Source: Litomosoides sigmodontis
Lineage: Eukaryota; Nematoda; Chromadorea; Rhabditida; Onchocercidae
Reading direction: 5' to 3'
DNA length: 64,000 nt
NCBI GenBank assembly: GCA_963070105.1
Contig: OY718804.1
Location: 4,611,317-4,675,316, forward strand
Under the pieces are notes generated by a model. It was not told the DNA's origin, searched no databases, and worked only from the letters and a program-made list of their open reading frames with translations. A program made the translations under genes and the position numbers. Each line of letters opens with the position of its first letter. Position 1 is the first letter of the stretch. Shown in pieces: positions 24,032-37,173 of the stretch.

Positions 24032-25337
24032 GATTGACTTTTGCGTAATATCTATGCAATGGTCACTGAGAAGTGTGTGGAATTTTGTCATTCGAATATT
24101 TGAATATTAATCGTTTTTACCGAAAAGACGTTAATACTTTGTGGCTAAAACAATGTTCTACGAAGTCATCAATTTTTAAATAATTTCATCAGATGTTCCC
24201 GACGTTTCGAACGCTAAAACCAATGCTCCCATCAGCGACGTATTCATTGAACTTAAATTTATGGTTTCTGTTTGTGTTGCGGAATTGCTGCACTGTTACG
24301 TGAGATTGCTGGGATGCAGTCCAAATGTTACGTGAAAAGCAGCTGTACGGTATGGCTAAAAGAATTTAAACAGTTTCGTAGACGATTACCGAAAACATCT
24401 TCCAACGCGTAACACCGAAGCTTCGTCTCACTCATGCATTTTACGTAAACACCGTCACTCGAAGTTTCGTCTCACTCATGCATTTCGTGCAGTTTATTTT
24501 GTTCGTAACGGACCAATCGATTGAACTTGCCGTTCTCTTTCAGAGTTAAAACTTTTTTGCAAGTGAATTTCCGATGTTATCGCCGTATGAAATTATTGTC
24601 AAATTCTCCTGAAAGCTAACGATCCTATTTGTGATTTGCTTTTTCTTCATTGATCTGCCAGCGAAGTCTCTTCTCCCTAAGCCTCATTTCTTTCTAAGTG
24701 AAATTATGAATAATTAAAAGATAGTTTGGGTAAGAAGAGGATAAAATTAGCTTCTCCTGCTGAGGTTCATTCTCCCTCACTTTTCCAATTTGCACAAATC
24801 ATCTTTTTTGAACAATTATTTAAATAGGCGAGTGATGGTGTCAGAGAAGACTGCGTTGCGAAAATTAAATCATCATTCGATGTGAAACATTGCAATAATT
24901 GAACTAGTACTGTGAGCAACGGATTATATTGAAATTTTAAAAATATATTCTTCTATTGCTAAATAACTTCTTCCTTCCATTTTTTCTTTACTTATCAAAT
25001 ATATTCTGTTTAGCTCGAAGTAAGCAATTTTAATTTTTATTATTATTTAATTGACAGCACTTCATCTCGTAATCATTCAATTTGCAATTTTTTTTTGCTC
25101 GAAAATTGCTTAAATTATTTTAGCAAAGCAATAACTTTATATGACATTAACTTTTAATTTTAAAAAATGCTGTTTTTTTTAATTTTTTAATTAACTTTAA
25201 ATGTCATTTCCACTTTCACCATTCTACTACATCTGTGGTAATTGATGAAACGAGCAGCAATATTTACGAGACGCCACACGCATATACATGTATGAAGTAC
25301 GCTTTGCTGTTATTCAGGTTCAACTGAAGGATTGCAG
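24032..25337. other. intergenic region
   Basis: AT-rich, no recognised gene. It contains a 26-bp near-perfect direct repeat (CGAAGCTTCGTCTCACTC and onward) at 24416-24441 and 24460-24485. Confidence 0.5.
24416..24485. repeat. short tandem repeat, 44-bp period
   Basis: Two 26-bp copies differing at one base (CGAAGC versus CGAAGT at the start), start to start 44 bp. Confidence 0.8.
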
Positions 25338-27578
25338 TTACGACCGCTCTATCATACTCATAAATTCATCGAACGAAATTAGTCCGTCATGATTTGCATC
25401 AGCCAGTCGAAACTTTGCTTCGATCAATTCTCGATCCGTCACTTTCACCGCTTCTTCCATAATTTTCATCACTTCGTCTGCAAAATATTTCATGACAAAT
25501 AGCACACTATAGCTCAAACTGTTACTTATTAATGTATTTTATACAATGGTTTAACACGTATTGGAAGAAAGTCAAATAATTAAGTGACGTCATTGAAACT
25601 AATAATTAATTATTCGAGTGTGAAAATTTGTTCAATCGTTCTTTTCGGGACAATTGATAGACGAGAGACTAGTTACTTGCAGCTCTAGGTATTTACTTTC
25701 CACGTAAATATTGAGCTAATACACGTAAGTATGGTGAGGTTGAAGCGTCCATGATAGACAATTTAACGCCTGCTGTTAAAATGATCCCTCAAAAAATGAA
25801 ATGGCAAACCAATTAACATCTCCCTCCCTCTCTCTCTTCCTCTTTTCCCTCTTTGAACTGTAAATACCCTAGTAGACAAACGGGTAATTTTAAACTGATG
25901 GAAAACCAATAATAAGAATAGTATGGATGTCTTTTTTTTGGTTTCCAAACACTTCAAAAAATTTCCCAATCTTTAAAAATAAAGAAAGGGAAAAAAACCT
26001 CAGTGAACAACGCCTTCTTCTGTCTCCCATCTCTTCAACACTTCTGTTTTTCTGCATAATTTTATTGAAATGTATAAAAGGGAAAGAACTTAAATGAGTG
26101 GCAATTTCAGATGAAAAACTATCAAAATCTTAGAATGATACATTAATGACTGCTTAATTAATGAAGACTGATTCATTTCAGCACTGATATGATATTCGAT
26201 TGTAGGAATCCTTCGTGCTCCACGGCATTCTCCCTCTGATAATATCATTAAATTGGAAATGATGGATAGCGAAATAAACAACTTTTGTCCAACGCTTGTT
26301 ATTGAACAATTTTTACTTCCCTCATGGGAATTCAAGTTTAAGTCCAAATCTTCCCTAATTTGCTTCATCTTCACTTGTCTGAGAATTATTCATTGCAACT
26401 ATTGCTTTTGCAAAACAAAAAAAAAGAACAAAAAGATGAGAAAATTTTCGTGCAAAATTCAACAGTCGAGTTTTACTCAAATCATCTGGCAAAGTAATTT
26501 ATGTAATTTTAAAAAGTATAAAAAAAATTTTTGGAGAGCAAAAAAACAATGCGGAAGAGAAAAAAGACTTGAAAGAAAGTGGGCGAATGTCAGAGGCAAT
26601 TACAATTAATAAGAATTTAAATAATAAATAATCTCAGGTTGATCGATGGAAAAGATACCAATTGTTACAGCATTGTCGCCGTCGCTATCGTACGATCGAA
26701 AAGATCGTTCCAATTCGGTGATTGTTGCTCGATGTGCCGGTGGTGTACTCATATAGCGCACGAAGTCCTCCTTGCTAATTGAACCTGTTTCTAAAATTTT
26801 CATTTCCATCAATCAATCGATCAAGCACTTAATTGTTATAAGCTTTATGTAATTCCTTCAATACCTACCGATACTTTTCGCTTTTCATTTTACTGTGAAC
26901 TGTTTTGCTTAAAATGAAAAAATCAACATTCATTAGCTTAAGTGACAGCCAAATTAATTCGTTAATTTTTGAAGTTAAATTTGTTTACTTACTTTATTAC
27001 ATTTAAGTGCAAGTTATATATGATAACGTGGATGCAGTGAAAGATTGAAAAAGTTAAAATTTATTAGGTTTAATTTGTAACTCAAATGTACTGCACGTTA
27101 TTTCAAAATAATTTAATTTTAAATGAAATAGGATAATTGTAATTTGTTGCCTTTCCAGTTAAAAAAACCATTCGTGTGCTTGATTTTACAATTTATTGCA
27201 AAACAAATATTTAGTAAAATTTTAATTTTTAATTTAAAAAGATATGTCTACACAAGTATTCCCATTTGTTATTTCCACCACATCATCCACCGAGGTAGTA
27301 AGAAAGCAAATAGTAAATTGGTCGATCACCGAATAGCAAATCATTCAGCTAATTCAAAATATAATTACTGAAAGCGGGAAATTGAATAAAGAAGTGGAAT
27401 TTAAATTGAACAATGGAAGATAATAAATAAATACTGTTAGGATCCATTTCCTGGAAGATGAAGTCTAACTCGACCCTCGTCGGTTCGACGTTCATTATCT
27501 TCCAAAGCACCGCTATTTCATTACGACTTAAGCGACCATCCTGATCAATGTCTAGCTGATCGAATGTTTCGTACAATT
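25338..27578 (-). CDS. four-EF-hand calmodulin-like calcium-binding protein (first exon not found)
   Basis: Three exons join in phase: 27578-27435, 26790-26659 and 25477-25338 (TAA). They encode about 137 residues with four calcium-binding loops in order: DIDQDGRLSRNE, DPNKTGSISKED (split by an intron), DSDGDNAVTIDE (split by an intron) and DANHDGLISFDE. The size and four-loop layout fit the calmodulin/troponin C superfamily, which act as calcium sensors. It is not calmodulin itself; linkers and helices differ widely (for example VRYMSTPPAHRATITELERSF). Loop 2 ends in Asp rather than Glu at position 12, which in this family weakens calcium or favours magnesium. The N-terminal exon with the ATG lies upstream of 27578 and could not be identified. 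Confidence 0.8.
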
Positions 27579-28176
27579 CTAAATTTAGTTAATTTCAAGC
27601 TTTATCGCATACAAAAAGAAAAAACAAAATTGTTTGAAAGTACTTATTCTTTTAAATTTCTCAGAGGAGCTCCAGCTAAATGGTAGGAAAAAACAATTAT
27701 CTCAAATAAATCACTTAATTTTAAAATTAATCTTGTTTTTTGACAAAAGAAAGAAGTATGATATTTTTGTCGGTCTTTGGCATATTTTAAAAGTTTCGCA
27801 TTATTAATTGCTATGCATAAAGAAGAAATATTTCAAATATGAATATTTTCTGCGACTTTTGCAGTGATAAATATTGCTAGCATTTTTAAAGCAAAGGAAA
27901 AGAACGAAATTTTTTAAACTTTTTTAAAAGAAACTTCAAAAAGTTCTGACATTCTTTTTATTATAGTTAATTATGAATTATTATTTTAATAGCTATTATT
28001 TTCGAGCAAAAATTTCAGCTGAAATTGCGAAATTCTTCAGTTATAAAAATTGTTTAAATGTTTTTGCAAAAAAAAAGAAAGTCACGTGCTATCGTTGAAA
28101 ATATTAGTTATTTGCCTCCTCCTCATCGCTCAATGCAAATTGCTAATCTTTCATGAAATGTTTGCGATCGCTGAAG

Positions 28177-28220
28177 CTCACACACACGCACACACGCGTA
28201 CGCACGCACGCACACACGCA
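28177..28220. repeat. CA/CG-type microsatellite
   Basis: Imperfect CACACACG and GCACGCAC units. Confidence 0.85.
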
Positions 28221-29770
28221 TTTCTTACGACACAATTTCAACAATATTATTTACTTCATAAAAATGAGAAATGCCTACCTTTCAGAGAGCACAGCACTTT
28301 CACGCTGATAAAAATCTATCAAATAAAATTTCTCATCTTCCCTTCCATTCATCTCTTCTCATAACATTTATGATTAAATTTCACGTTTCACTTACCGATC
28401 GATTAGATGCAATGATTGAATTACCAATGCTACGCCTCTTTTTCGTTTTTTTTAACCGTCAAAAAAGCAATTATGTTAATTACAGCTATGATAATTAATA
28501 TGCGAATAATTTCACACCCAATGAAATGGCTCATAAAAGATTACATCAAAAAATAACGAAATAAAAGAGATTTCATCTTTTTTTTTCATTTGTTTTAAAT
28601 GCTTTCATTGATCAAAATTAGCAAGCATTAGGAGTAATGAAATTTTCAGCAAATCAAATTGTGCAAAATATACACATTTAGTTTAGTTTCAATTCAGCAA
28701 AAAAATGCATATAAACAAAACAACAGTGAGTTCACAAAATAAACGTTCATTTCAAACTTCTTCTTTCCTCATTTCATAAAAATTGCCACAATGAACAAGA
28801 AAATGAAAGAGTGGCGCAGATGACGAATTCCAATAAAATCCCTACTTTCTTTCATTCATTTATTAAAATAAAATATAAAAATTGTAAATTAAAATTTTAT
28901 CGTTTGAAAAAAGGCAATGCTTACGTTGATCAGACAAAATATAACACATCGTTGTCGGTAATTATTAATGCCGTGGAGGTGTGGGAGGAGGAAAACGGAA
29001 GTGACAAGGAGGATTTGCTAGGTTAATACGATACCTCCTCGACCGATGACGATGAAGGATGATTTATCTTCACTTGCTGTTACGCATTTCATTGATATGA
29101 TGATCACTTAATGCTGCTGAAGAAATGAGAGATGCTAATTGAATTCGGTCAGAACGGATATGTTCACCGCTCACGTACGTGAAGAAATAGCGTGGCAAGA
29201 AGGGAGAGCAAAATGTGAAGAGTTGCAAGGTGGACATGAACGTAAAACAAAACAAAACAAAATGGCAAAGAAATGAAATTGATTGTTGTTTCAAATGAGG
29301 GATGGGGAAGAACGAGGTGGGCGGGCGGGCGTGGGGGCGACGGGAGGGGCGGGGGGAGTGAGCGCGTAAACGCAACGGTTGTTGATAGAATGTTTTGGAT
29401 TATTTGTGAATGGGAAAAAAAACAGGAAAACTCTCTGCACACACTCTCTCTCCTTCTCTGCACTTCTCTTCTTCGCTAATGATGATTTGAGATAGTGCAT
29501 GAGATTCTCCTTTCCTTTTCGAAATATTTCCATTCTTCCACGATTGTTCCTATATTAATTTGACTAAATTTAAATACATTTTCAATTAATAAGTTTTCAA
29601 GTATTATATTTTAGTATTTTTAATTAAAAATTGATTCCATAATTGGATGTGGAAGAATGAATGTGGGATGAATCTACCGTTTATCATTAACTCTCTTCAC
29701 GTCTATCGATGAACGTCTTGGAATACAAAGTTGTAGGAAGAAGTGAAATGGACATGTATGTATATATAAA

Positions 29771-29787
29771 GAGAGAGAGAGAGAGAG
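29771..29787. repeat. (GA)n microsatellite
   Basis: Eight GA units preceded by TATATATAAA. Confidence 0.85.
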
Positions 29788-30330
29788 TGGGAAGGAGAGG
29801 ACGGATGAAAGTTTACAAAATGTTTGTGAATGAAAAAGTACAATTGAAGCAATCGGATTTTTCAACCGCATACTCCTGGCACCATAATGTACGTAATTAA
29901 ATAAGTGAATGTCAAATTTTTCAAATCTATCCTTTACAGTGCAAGAATTCGGATGCTTTTTTTTAAGATTAAATCAGAGAGAGTAAATGTTTGCTACTAA
30001 AAACATCGGTGACAAAAAGGAGGAAAAAAGGTGGGAGAGTGGGAGAGGAATGGATGGATGAACTGCTTGGCCACAGAATCTACTTCCGCTTGGCCAACTG
30101 GCAAATGATTATTGATTGCTTTTTTTCAGGCCCGATTGGTGTGGTAAAAATAATATCGCTTAATAGCTGTTTGCTACGTGCGTACGTATCCACCGAATCA
30201 GTGCTACTCATTGATATCGCTCTAGGTAGACCAATTAGCTGAATTGCTAATTAAGCCATTCATTCCTCCCTCTCAGACAAACTCATTTCTCATTTCTCCG
30301 TGTAATTTATCAAAAATAAGTTAACTGCAA

Positions 30331-30349
30331 GTGTGTGTGTGTGTGTGTG
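30331..30349. repeat. (GT)n microsatellite
   Basis: Nine GT units. Confidence 0.85.
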
Positions 30350-31090
30350 CGTAGTGACAAAAAGGGAAAGAATGTGAAAATTACAAAAAGAGAAAAAAAA
30401 AACGAAGGAATTGTGTAAAGTTTAAAGCTTAGAAATTGCTGCAAATTCTTTGCGAAAAAAAAACCGAAAAAAAAGAACGATTCGTTTCATTGGAAAGAAT
30501 TAGTGAATTGTGCGGCAAACCATCAAATAATGAAATTAAACATTTTAGAAATGAAATTAATCATCCTGTCTTGCGTAGCTTTTTCTTCTTGTACTTTCGA
30601 GAAAGTTTGTCATCAAATAAGTAAAGTCACTAAATCATTTCTTCGTTGCACTTCAATTGAGACGATTATCACATTTTCTTTTTGATCGCTTCCATCCGTT
30701 CATTTGGACGAGTGAACTGTCGCTATGAAATGTATGAAATGCTGTCTTTAATTATTTTAGTACATTTGCATAAGCACGCGAACATAGTTCTTTCACATCA
30801 TGTTTCAATGTTTTAGGTAATTTCAATCGAGCATATATGAGTATATGCGTGCGTACGTGCATGTATACGTGTGTGTGACTCGAAGACGAAGTGGAAGCGA
30901 TGATCTAACTGATAGTGACCGCTTAAATGATTCATTCAATTCTGCCAGTTAATTTATGCATTTCGCATGTAAACATTTCTTTGCGAATAAATCATTTGTT
31001 TACTGGTGCATTTAAATTGAAATCATTGAAGTTCTATTTCAACAGTTGCGATTCATCGTTCCCTGAAAATTTTTTCGAAGTTAGATATGG

Positions 31091-32990
31091 CTAAAATTGA
31101 GCGATGAGAGGAATGAGGGAACTGATAGAATCGCTGACACGGCAGTACGTGGCATCGAGTTTCTCGATTTGCGGTAGCATATGGATCATCCTTCCTCGGT
31201 AGATGCCACGCTCCGCAAACGGATTCATTTCCAAGTAGACTAATTTTAGGTTCGGCAGATAAACCAATTCGTTCGTTTGCGCTATTTCTTCCAACTAAAT
31301 TTCAATATTGACTGAAGAAGGTTGCAGTGCAAATACGAAGAGTTAATTATAGATTGAGCATATGCAACTTCTTGACCTTGTTTGCAAAGATTTCAAATGA
31401 AATCCCTTCTTGTTTGCAAAGATTTCAAATGAACATTTAAGCAAGCTAATTTAATAATGAATTAAATGAATTGTAATTTAAACCGTAAAAGCTTGACGAC
31501 CTGATTCTTTTTAGCCCAGAAATCTGTAAGTTTCTGAAGGTGACGAATGTTTGAAATAGAACGAAGACGATTGTAATTCAAATCAAGAATTTCCAAATTT
31601 AAATTATTCCCCAAACCATTAATATATTCAATGCCATTCTGTGACAAATACAACTCTCGAAGTTTCGTTAATTCATCTAAGCCCTAAAAAATTATGTTTT
31701 TTGATTTAAAAATTTAATTTTGCTAACTTATAGTTTAAGACAGATCAAGCATATGTATGTATGCGCAATACATCGGAACAATTTGGATGAGAGTAGCAAT
31801 GAAACAGAATTTGGTTGCAACCTTAATTTCCTGGATGGCATTAGCTGGAAGACTGAGCACTTCAATGGCCTTTAGCATATCCAAATTTTCAATGTCAACA
31901 ATTTGATTAGCACCCAGAAATAATCGTTTAATTTTGGTGTTATTTGATAGATTTTCAATTTTTTTGATGCAATTATCGCCGAGCTCCAAGTACTCCAATT
32001 CTGTGAGCTAAACAATTTTGTGTATTTTAGTGAAATAATTGTTTCCTCAAATTCACTTTGATGAGTGTTGTTATTTGAGGGAAATGCCCAACGATTAATT
32101 TCATTAAAAGTCAATGAGCGGAGCATCACCTCTTCAAGTCCCTGAATTTTTTGAATTTTATTATGAACGAAATAGGCATTTTTGAGCTTTTTCAACGACG
32201 ACAAATTTTCCAGCACTGTGATGCGATTGAAGGACAAGTCCAACGATTGCAAATTGATCAGCTCATCGAGGTTCTCAATTTTAGTGATCTAAAATTTATG
32301 CAGATTTTGTCATTGCCTTCTGCTGCTCGGTTTAGTCATCCATCAACATGCTGCGTTGAGTAATATTTCAAAAAGTTCCGACGGGTAATTTTGGTAAAAT
32401 AATTTCAAACCTGATTGTCGTAAAGATCCAATTCGGTAAGTGTACTCAGCATATGTAAATTTTCAATCTTTTTAATTAAATTCCAACGCAAGCACAAATA
32501 TTCAACACTGTTCAAGAAGTCAAATCCTTCGATTTTTTTAATTCGTTGCCGCGTTAAATCGAGTTCTTTAACATCCGGATCAACCTAATACAGCAGCACA
32601 ATTTGAAAAAGCAAAATTAAATTCTTCTCGAAAATTAAATCAGTCTATGAGCAGTTATATTAGTTGTTGCAGAAACATAATTAAATGATTTTGTAAGAAT
32701 TTCTTCTTATCAGTTGAAAACACTAATTGAAGGCAAAGGGATGATAAGTACTGATAAATAAATTCGATTAAGATTAAGTACTGATAAGTGAATTTGAGCA
32801 ATGATTTAAGTAGCTTTGTTATGTAGCAGTAGAGAACCAAAGATAGCGCAGTGGTAACCGATAAAGCATTTTTTATTAAATTAGTCAAAAAAAATGGCGA
32901 TACTTCGAGGAATTCGACATTCTCCTCCTCCTCTTCCTGATCTCCTTTGCCAGCTTCCGGAAGAGCCGTAGGAAGCGATTCGGAACACAT
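31091..32990 (-). CDS. PPP1R7: SDS22 / protein phosphatase 1 regulatory subunit 7
   Basis: Six exons, all phase 0: 32990-32904, 32584-32411, 32288-32130, 32007-31822, 31683-31501 and 31294-31091 (TAG), giving about 330 residues, close to the usual 340-360. The start is the ATG at 32990, followed by an acidic N-terminus (EEEEENVEFLE). The protein is a run of 22-residue SDS22-type leucine-rich repeats, such as VKELDLTRQRIKKIEG, LEYLELGDNCIKKIEN and LEILDLNYNRLRSISN. It ends in the LRR-cap typical of SDS22 (VYLEMNPFAER, then LDATYCR). SDS22 binds the PP1 catalytic subunit, guides its assembly with inhibitor-3, and acts in the nucleus and cytoplasm. The exon chain is complete with no damage. Intron 5 carries a 32-bp tandem duplication. 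Confidence 0.93.
31376..31433. repeat. 32-bp tandem duplication in an SDS22 intron
   Basis: The string CTTGTTTGCAAAGATTTC and following bases occurs twice, 32 bp apart. Confidence 0.8.
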
Positions 32991-34996
32991 CTGCACACGA
33001 AAGCAAACTGCGCAAACTATGATTCGCTAAAATTCATTGCTTTATAAGTCTTTTTAAATTTATGCAAAAGTTTCAAATTTTTTTTATATACGCAAAAATC
33101 AATGACATCTGACGTAGGCAAATTTTGTTAGCTTTATTTTAAATCTATATTTTCAAAAAAAAAATTTAAGAATAATTATTTTATGAATTCAAACATTTCC
33201 TAAATATTTGACCTTTATTTATGATTTAATTAAAGTTTTGCTCTTTTTGAAAAATTCAAAATATCTAAAAATATTTCACAATGTTAAAAAGTGCTATCAA
33301 TAAAATAAACAAGGATCACTCATTAATTTGACTAATTTGCGCTGTTTATGAAATTAGCAAAAGCGTTCACTGGATGGAAGTAAGCGGAAAAGGAAATGTC
33401 TAGTGAATGAAACTAACTGATAGAATACAAATTTAATTAATCAAGAAGAATGCATGCAGGCTTATTAGTGTAATTTTAAAAAGCATTTATACCTGAACAG
33501 TGTAAGTAACTGTAAGTAATTCAAATTAGCTTTCATAAATGAAAAAAAAAATTTTCAAAAAAACAAATATAATTTTACAATTTTGAGATGAGAAAAAATA
33601 ACACGAGGAGGATGAAAAGTATTGAAAGATAAAAAGCATACTGTAAGAGGAGTGAGTAATAATCATTAGAGTGGTGCTTCTTCAAATTTTTAACAATCAG
33701 TAATTGGCAAATCAATCAAAGTTAGCGTTAGGATGTAAAGTGCAAATTTTTGAAGAATTACGACAGATGACAGATTGATGGCATCGTGCCGGACATTTTA
33801 ACAATTTTGAAGACAGTTAAAAACATGAATCATTTTTCTCCTAACTTTAAACAATTATAAATTGATATTTTTTGCGTTATTGTCTTGTTATAAGCGAATA
33901 TTTTAGGCACACTAATTAACTGATTAATTAATTAACTTACTGGCAATAATTATTTCTTTTGTAACATCAATTGATAGGCGGTAAATGTATTATATTGTTG
34001 TAAGCGAGCATCACAATTTGAACATTTAGTGATAAGCATTTTCAATTTCCTCCCACGAAATACACCACTAAATGTGTTAAGCTTGGAATTGTGGAAATTT
34101 CCGCCTGTTGAACATTTGAAATTTATCTTGCGATGAGGAAGATAAATTCAACAATCAATGATATCTACTTGAATTTCAGTCAATTTTTCCTTTAAACTAA
34201 TTTACACTTAAAGAATAATTAATTCCAGAATGCAGTACAGTATTAACAGTAACGTAGTGATGATACAATGGAAAGATGAGTGGATTTTGACGGTTAAATT
34301 AAACTTTTCTAACATTATAAATTGTGATTCGATTAGTAAGATATGGCTATTATGCGCCAATTGGGTGATTAATTTTGAAAGTTAAATTTGTTTAAACAAT
34401 TCATCAGAAAATTTCAGAATTCAGGAGCGTAAAAGTTCAGAAATGGAAAACAAATTCAAAACGCTAGAGTATGCAAGTTGAAAATTTAGAAATTTCAACA
34501 GCTAATACGAAAATTTGAATGATCCAAAAAATTAATTCAAGGATTGAAACAACATAGTAAGCAATTAAAAACTTTAAGAAATTTAACTTTAACTTTTAGG
34601 TTTGAAAAACAAAAATTGACATATTTTGAAGAAGAAATCTTTTAAACTTCAAACTTCAAAAAGTTAAGAATTTGCCGGCAGGTTGAAATTGCGATAGTTT
34701 TACATGCTGAGAGTTCGAGTTCGATAAAGGAAGAGTAAAGATAAAGGCATCTTTGCCTGGAAATTCCCCACCATCAGAATGGCCTAGCAAAGGTTTGGCC
34801 TAGCCCAGAAGGAAATCCATCTCTTGGCCCTAATTAGGCCTTAATGAGAATTCCCACTGTTCCATTGCTCTATCTTGCGCATTTCTAATTCTTCCTGCAA
34901 AAATCTTATTTGCACGGCGAGCATGACAATTCAACCAAGCGCTATCTATCACACTTATCACCAACAAGTGATAATCGAAAGTGATCACAATTATCA
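32991..34996. other. intergenic region
   Basis: Strongly AT-rich, about 2 kb. No ORF with splice context or family match was seen on either strand. Confidence 0.6.
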
Positions 34997-37173
34997 TCAC
35001 ACGTGATAAGCGCAGATGTATCCTTGATTTGGTGCGTGTTTGTTGTCGTACTTGAAATTCGTTAATGAATTCTTGTAGTCACGCCACATGCCACCTGCAA
35101 TTTCTAGCATTAATTTGAATTTTTCCTCCATTTTAAAATTTACAGATGTTTTTCGATATCTAAAAAATTTTCTAGCATGTTGTTGCTAGTGCAATAGAAG
35201 TAGCTGTAAGATTGGGATGGTGCTTGATTCTTCAGTTTAAACTTCTTGATAGAAAAGAGATAGTAAATTAAAATATGTCATTAAGAGACTAATAATTAAT
35301 AATTAAATTTGATAGTTTATTTTAACGTCCATAAACTGCTCACGTACAATTGGAAATGACGACATTTGTGGAAATGTCATCAGGGTTGTCCCAACCCTTT
35401 GCAAAAATTCTCGTTCCGTCCGACCAAACATGTCGTGGACGTGGTGAGTTCAAGTAATCTAGGAGTAGCTCGCTCGCCTCTTCCAAATGTGTGTAAGACT
35501 TTTCAGGATACGGACGCCATAGCCAGTCAAAATCTTCCCTGAATGAATTTCCCGTGCAACATCTCGGCAATTAACATAGAATTTAGCTGTTGTTTTTTTG
35601 CGATTGTGGACGCTGACTAGATGTTTGATGTTTTACCATTGTGAGAAAGTGAAACGGATAACCTAGTAGGATTTCAACGATCGAGCAAACAGTTGGCGCT
35701 GAGGAAGAATTCAGGAAGTCTTAATGTCACGTCAAATTACTTAGTGCTATTACAATTGCTGAAGTAAAAAAAACACACATCAATAATAGCTGTGATCGAT
35801 TAGAAGTTAAAATAGAACGAAACGGATGGAGGAGGAAACGAGACGATACGATCAACTAATCCGGTTATTTCTAATATTAGCATGTAAATGCCAATTTTCA
35901 CGGTCAAAATAAGCAAACCTGTATAAGCCAATATAATAGTAATAAGTATTTATGTCGACTGAGGTGCATGATATGTTTAGCTCACCGCGTAAGACTTGCA
36001 CTAAAAAATGACCACTGTCCACTAGTAATCATCAATGCTTCAAATAATCTAATTAGTTTGTCTTAATCGTCTTTAAGGCATTACTTTCCTTTCTTTCACT
36101 TAATTCATGAAAAGGAGAAAAATTCACATGGATGAATCGATCTGATGAAGCACTGAAGGAGCAGTTTATTTGCATATCTGAACATTTAAGGCGAAGGAAG
36201 CGCAAACCGTAAAGGAACATATTAATGTTTTGATTTGGGACTCGCACAAGCCTTGCTGTCTTCCGTTGTTTCTCACACGGATCGCCGTCCTTCTTGCTGG
36301 ACACATCAACTGCATTGTCCGATGACGTGACTGAAAACTGAAATGGAACCAGCAATGGGTGGAATTGAAATGCTTGAAACGCCTCTGCTTACTTTCTTAC
36401 GGCATCAATCTTTCATCCAATCACAGCAATATCGATGGTCAACGGAATGCTAAGGTCATTTGAGGAAAACAAATGATATGGATCGATTAGTGAATTTTTC
36501 TCTCTCTTTTTTCGTTTCTAAATTCTTCGCTGCAACTTTTTCAGCAATTTCACTTTCTCCTAATTTTTTTTTGATTAATCACAATTTCATCAAATTTATT
36601 TTTTGGTGAATTATTTAAATTTACAATAACCATTCTCACATAATGTTGCAAAGGCGATGGAACGAACGGCTTGTCATCTCATTATGATTTAATTTTAAAA
36701 GGAAAATTAGAAAATAAACTTTGCATTAAAATGACAGAAAAATAGAGGAAAATTGGAATGCTTGAAAGATATACCGCTTTATAACAAAATTGATTGAGTC
36801 CCTCGAAAAATGCCACCCATCCGGAATCACAATTTATCGGTTCTGAAATGTGAGGAAAAATTTTAGCTTCTGTTTTTGCTCGAATGACTTCAAATCGTTG
36901 CAAGCGTTGGAGAGTTAATTCACTTTGATATTTAATTTTAAATTAGTTGATATTTTATTTTGCTGAAAAACACCCATTGTCCTGCAAGAGAATTGTTTTT
37001 TTTATTAAATTGAAAGTTATAACAGGAGGAATTAGAAATAATCGCGGAAAAAAACACATGCTTTTCTCCTGGATACTGCTCGATCGACAGAATCGATGAC
37101 CGGGACTACCGGCCATAATACCGAAATAAACCGGGTCACAGAACTCCTCATAAATGACCGTGTGCGGAAATGG
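34997..37173 (-). CDS. C-type lectin domain protein (5' end incomplete)
   Basis: Minus-strand exons: about 37173-37058 (EPFPHTVIYEEFCDPVYFG, a segment of unknown type with two Cys), 36842-36775 (CDSGWVAFFEGLNQFCYKA, the standard opening of a C-type lectin domain), about 36340-36260 (DPCEKQRKTARLVRVPNQ), about 35570-35348 (HVWSDGTRIFAKGWDNP, the carbohydrate-loop strand) and 35094-34997 (a Cys codon across the splice, then MWRDYKNSLTN, ending GYICAYHV and TGA). The last junction uses the donor T|GTACGT, which restores the conserved Cys and the W-x-D-x-x-x-x plus final Y-I-C pattern. The QPD/EPN sugar-specificity motif is not evident, so ligand and calcium dependence are unknown. Probably secreted; no signal peptide exon was found. 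Confidence 0.7.

Larger units (their letters stand above)
27579..31090. other. intergenic, low-complexity rich region
   Basis: AT-rich stretch with many homopolymers and simple repeats (28177-28220, 29771-29787, 30331-30349) and one GC-rich patch at about 29318-29360. It should also hold the missing first exon of the EF-hand gene. ORFs here are simple-repeat artefacts or unsupported. Confidence 0.4.

Noticed and set aside
29070..29533. Overlapping ORFs around 29.1-29.5 kb, including Pro-rich frames
   Set aside because: They arise from a local GC-rich purine patch and lack splice sites or any family match.
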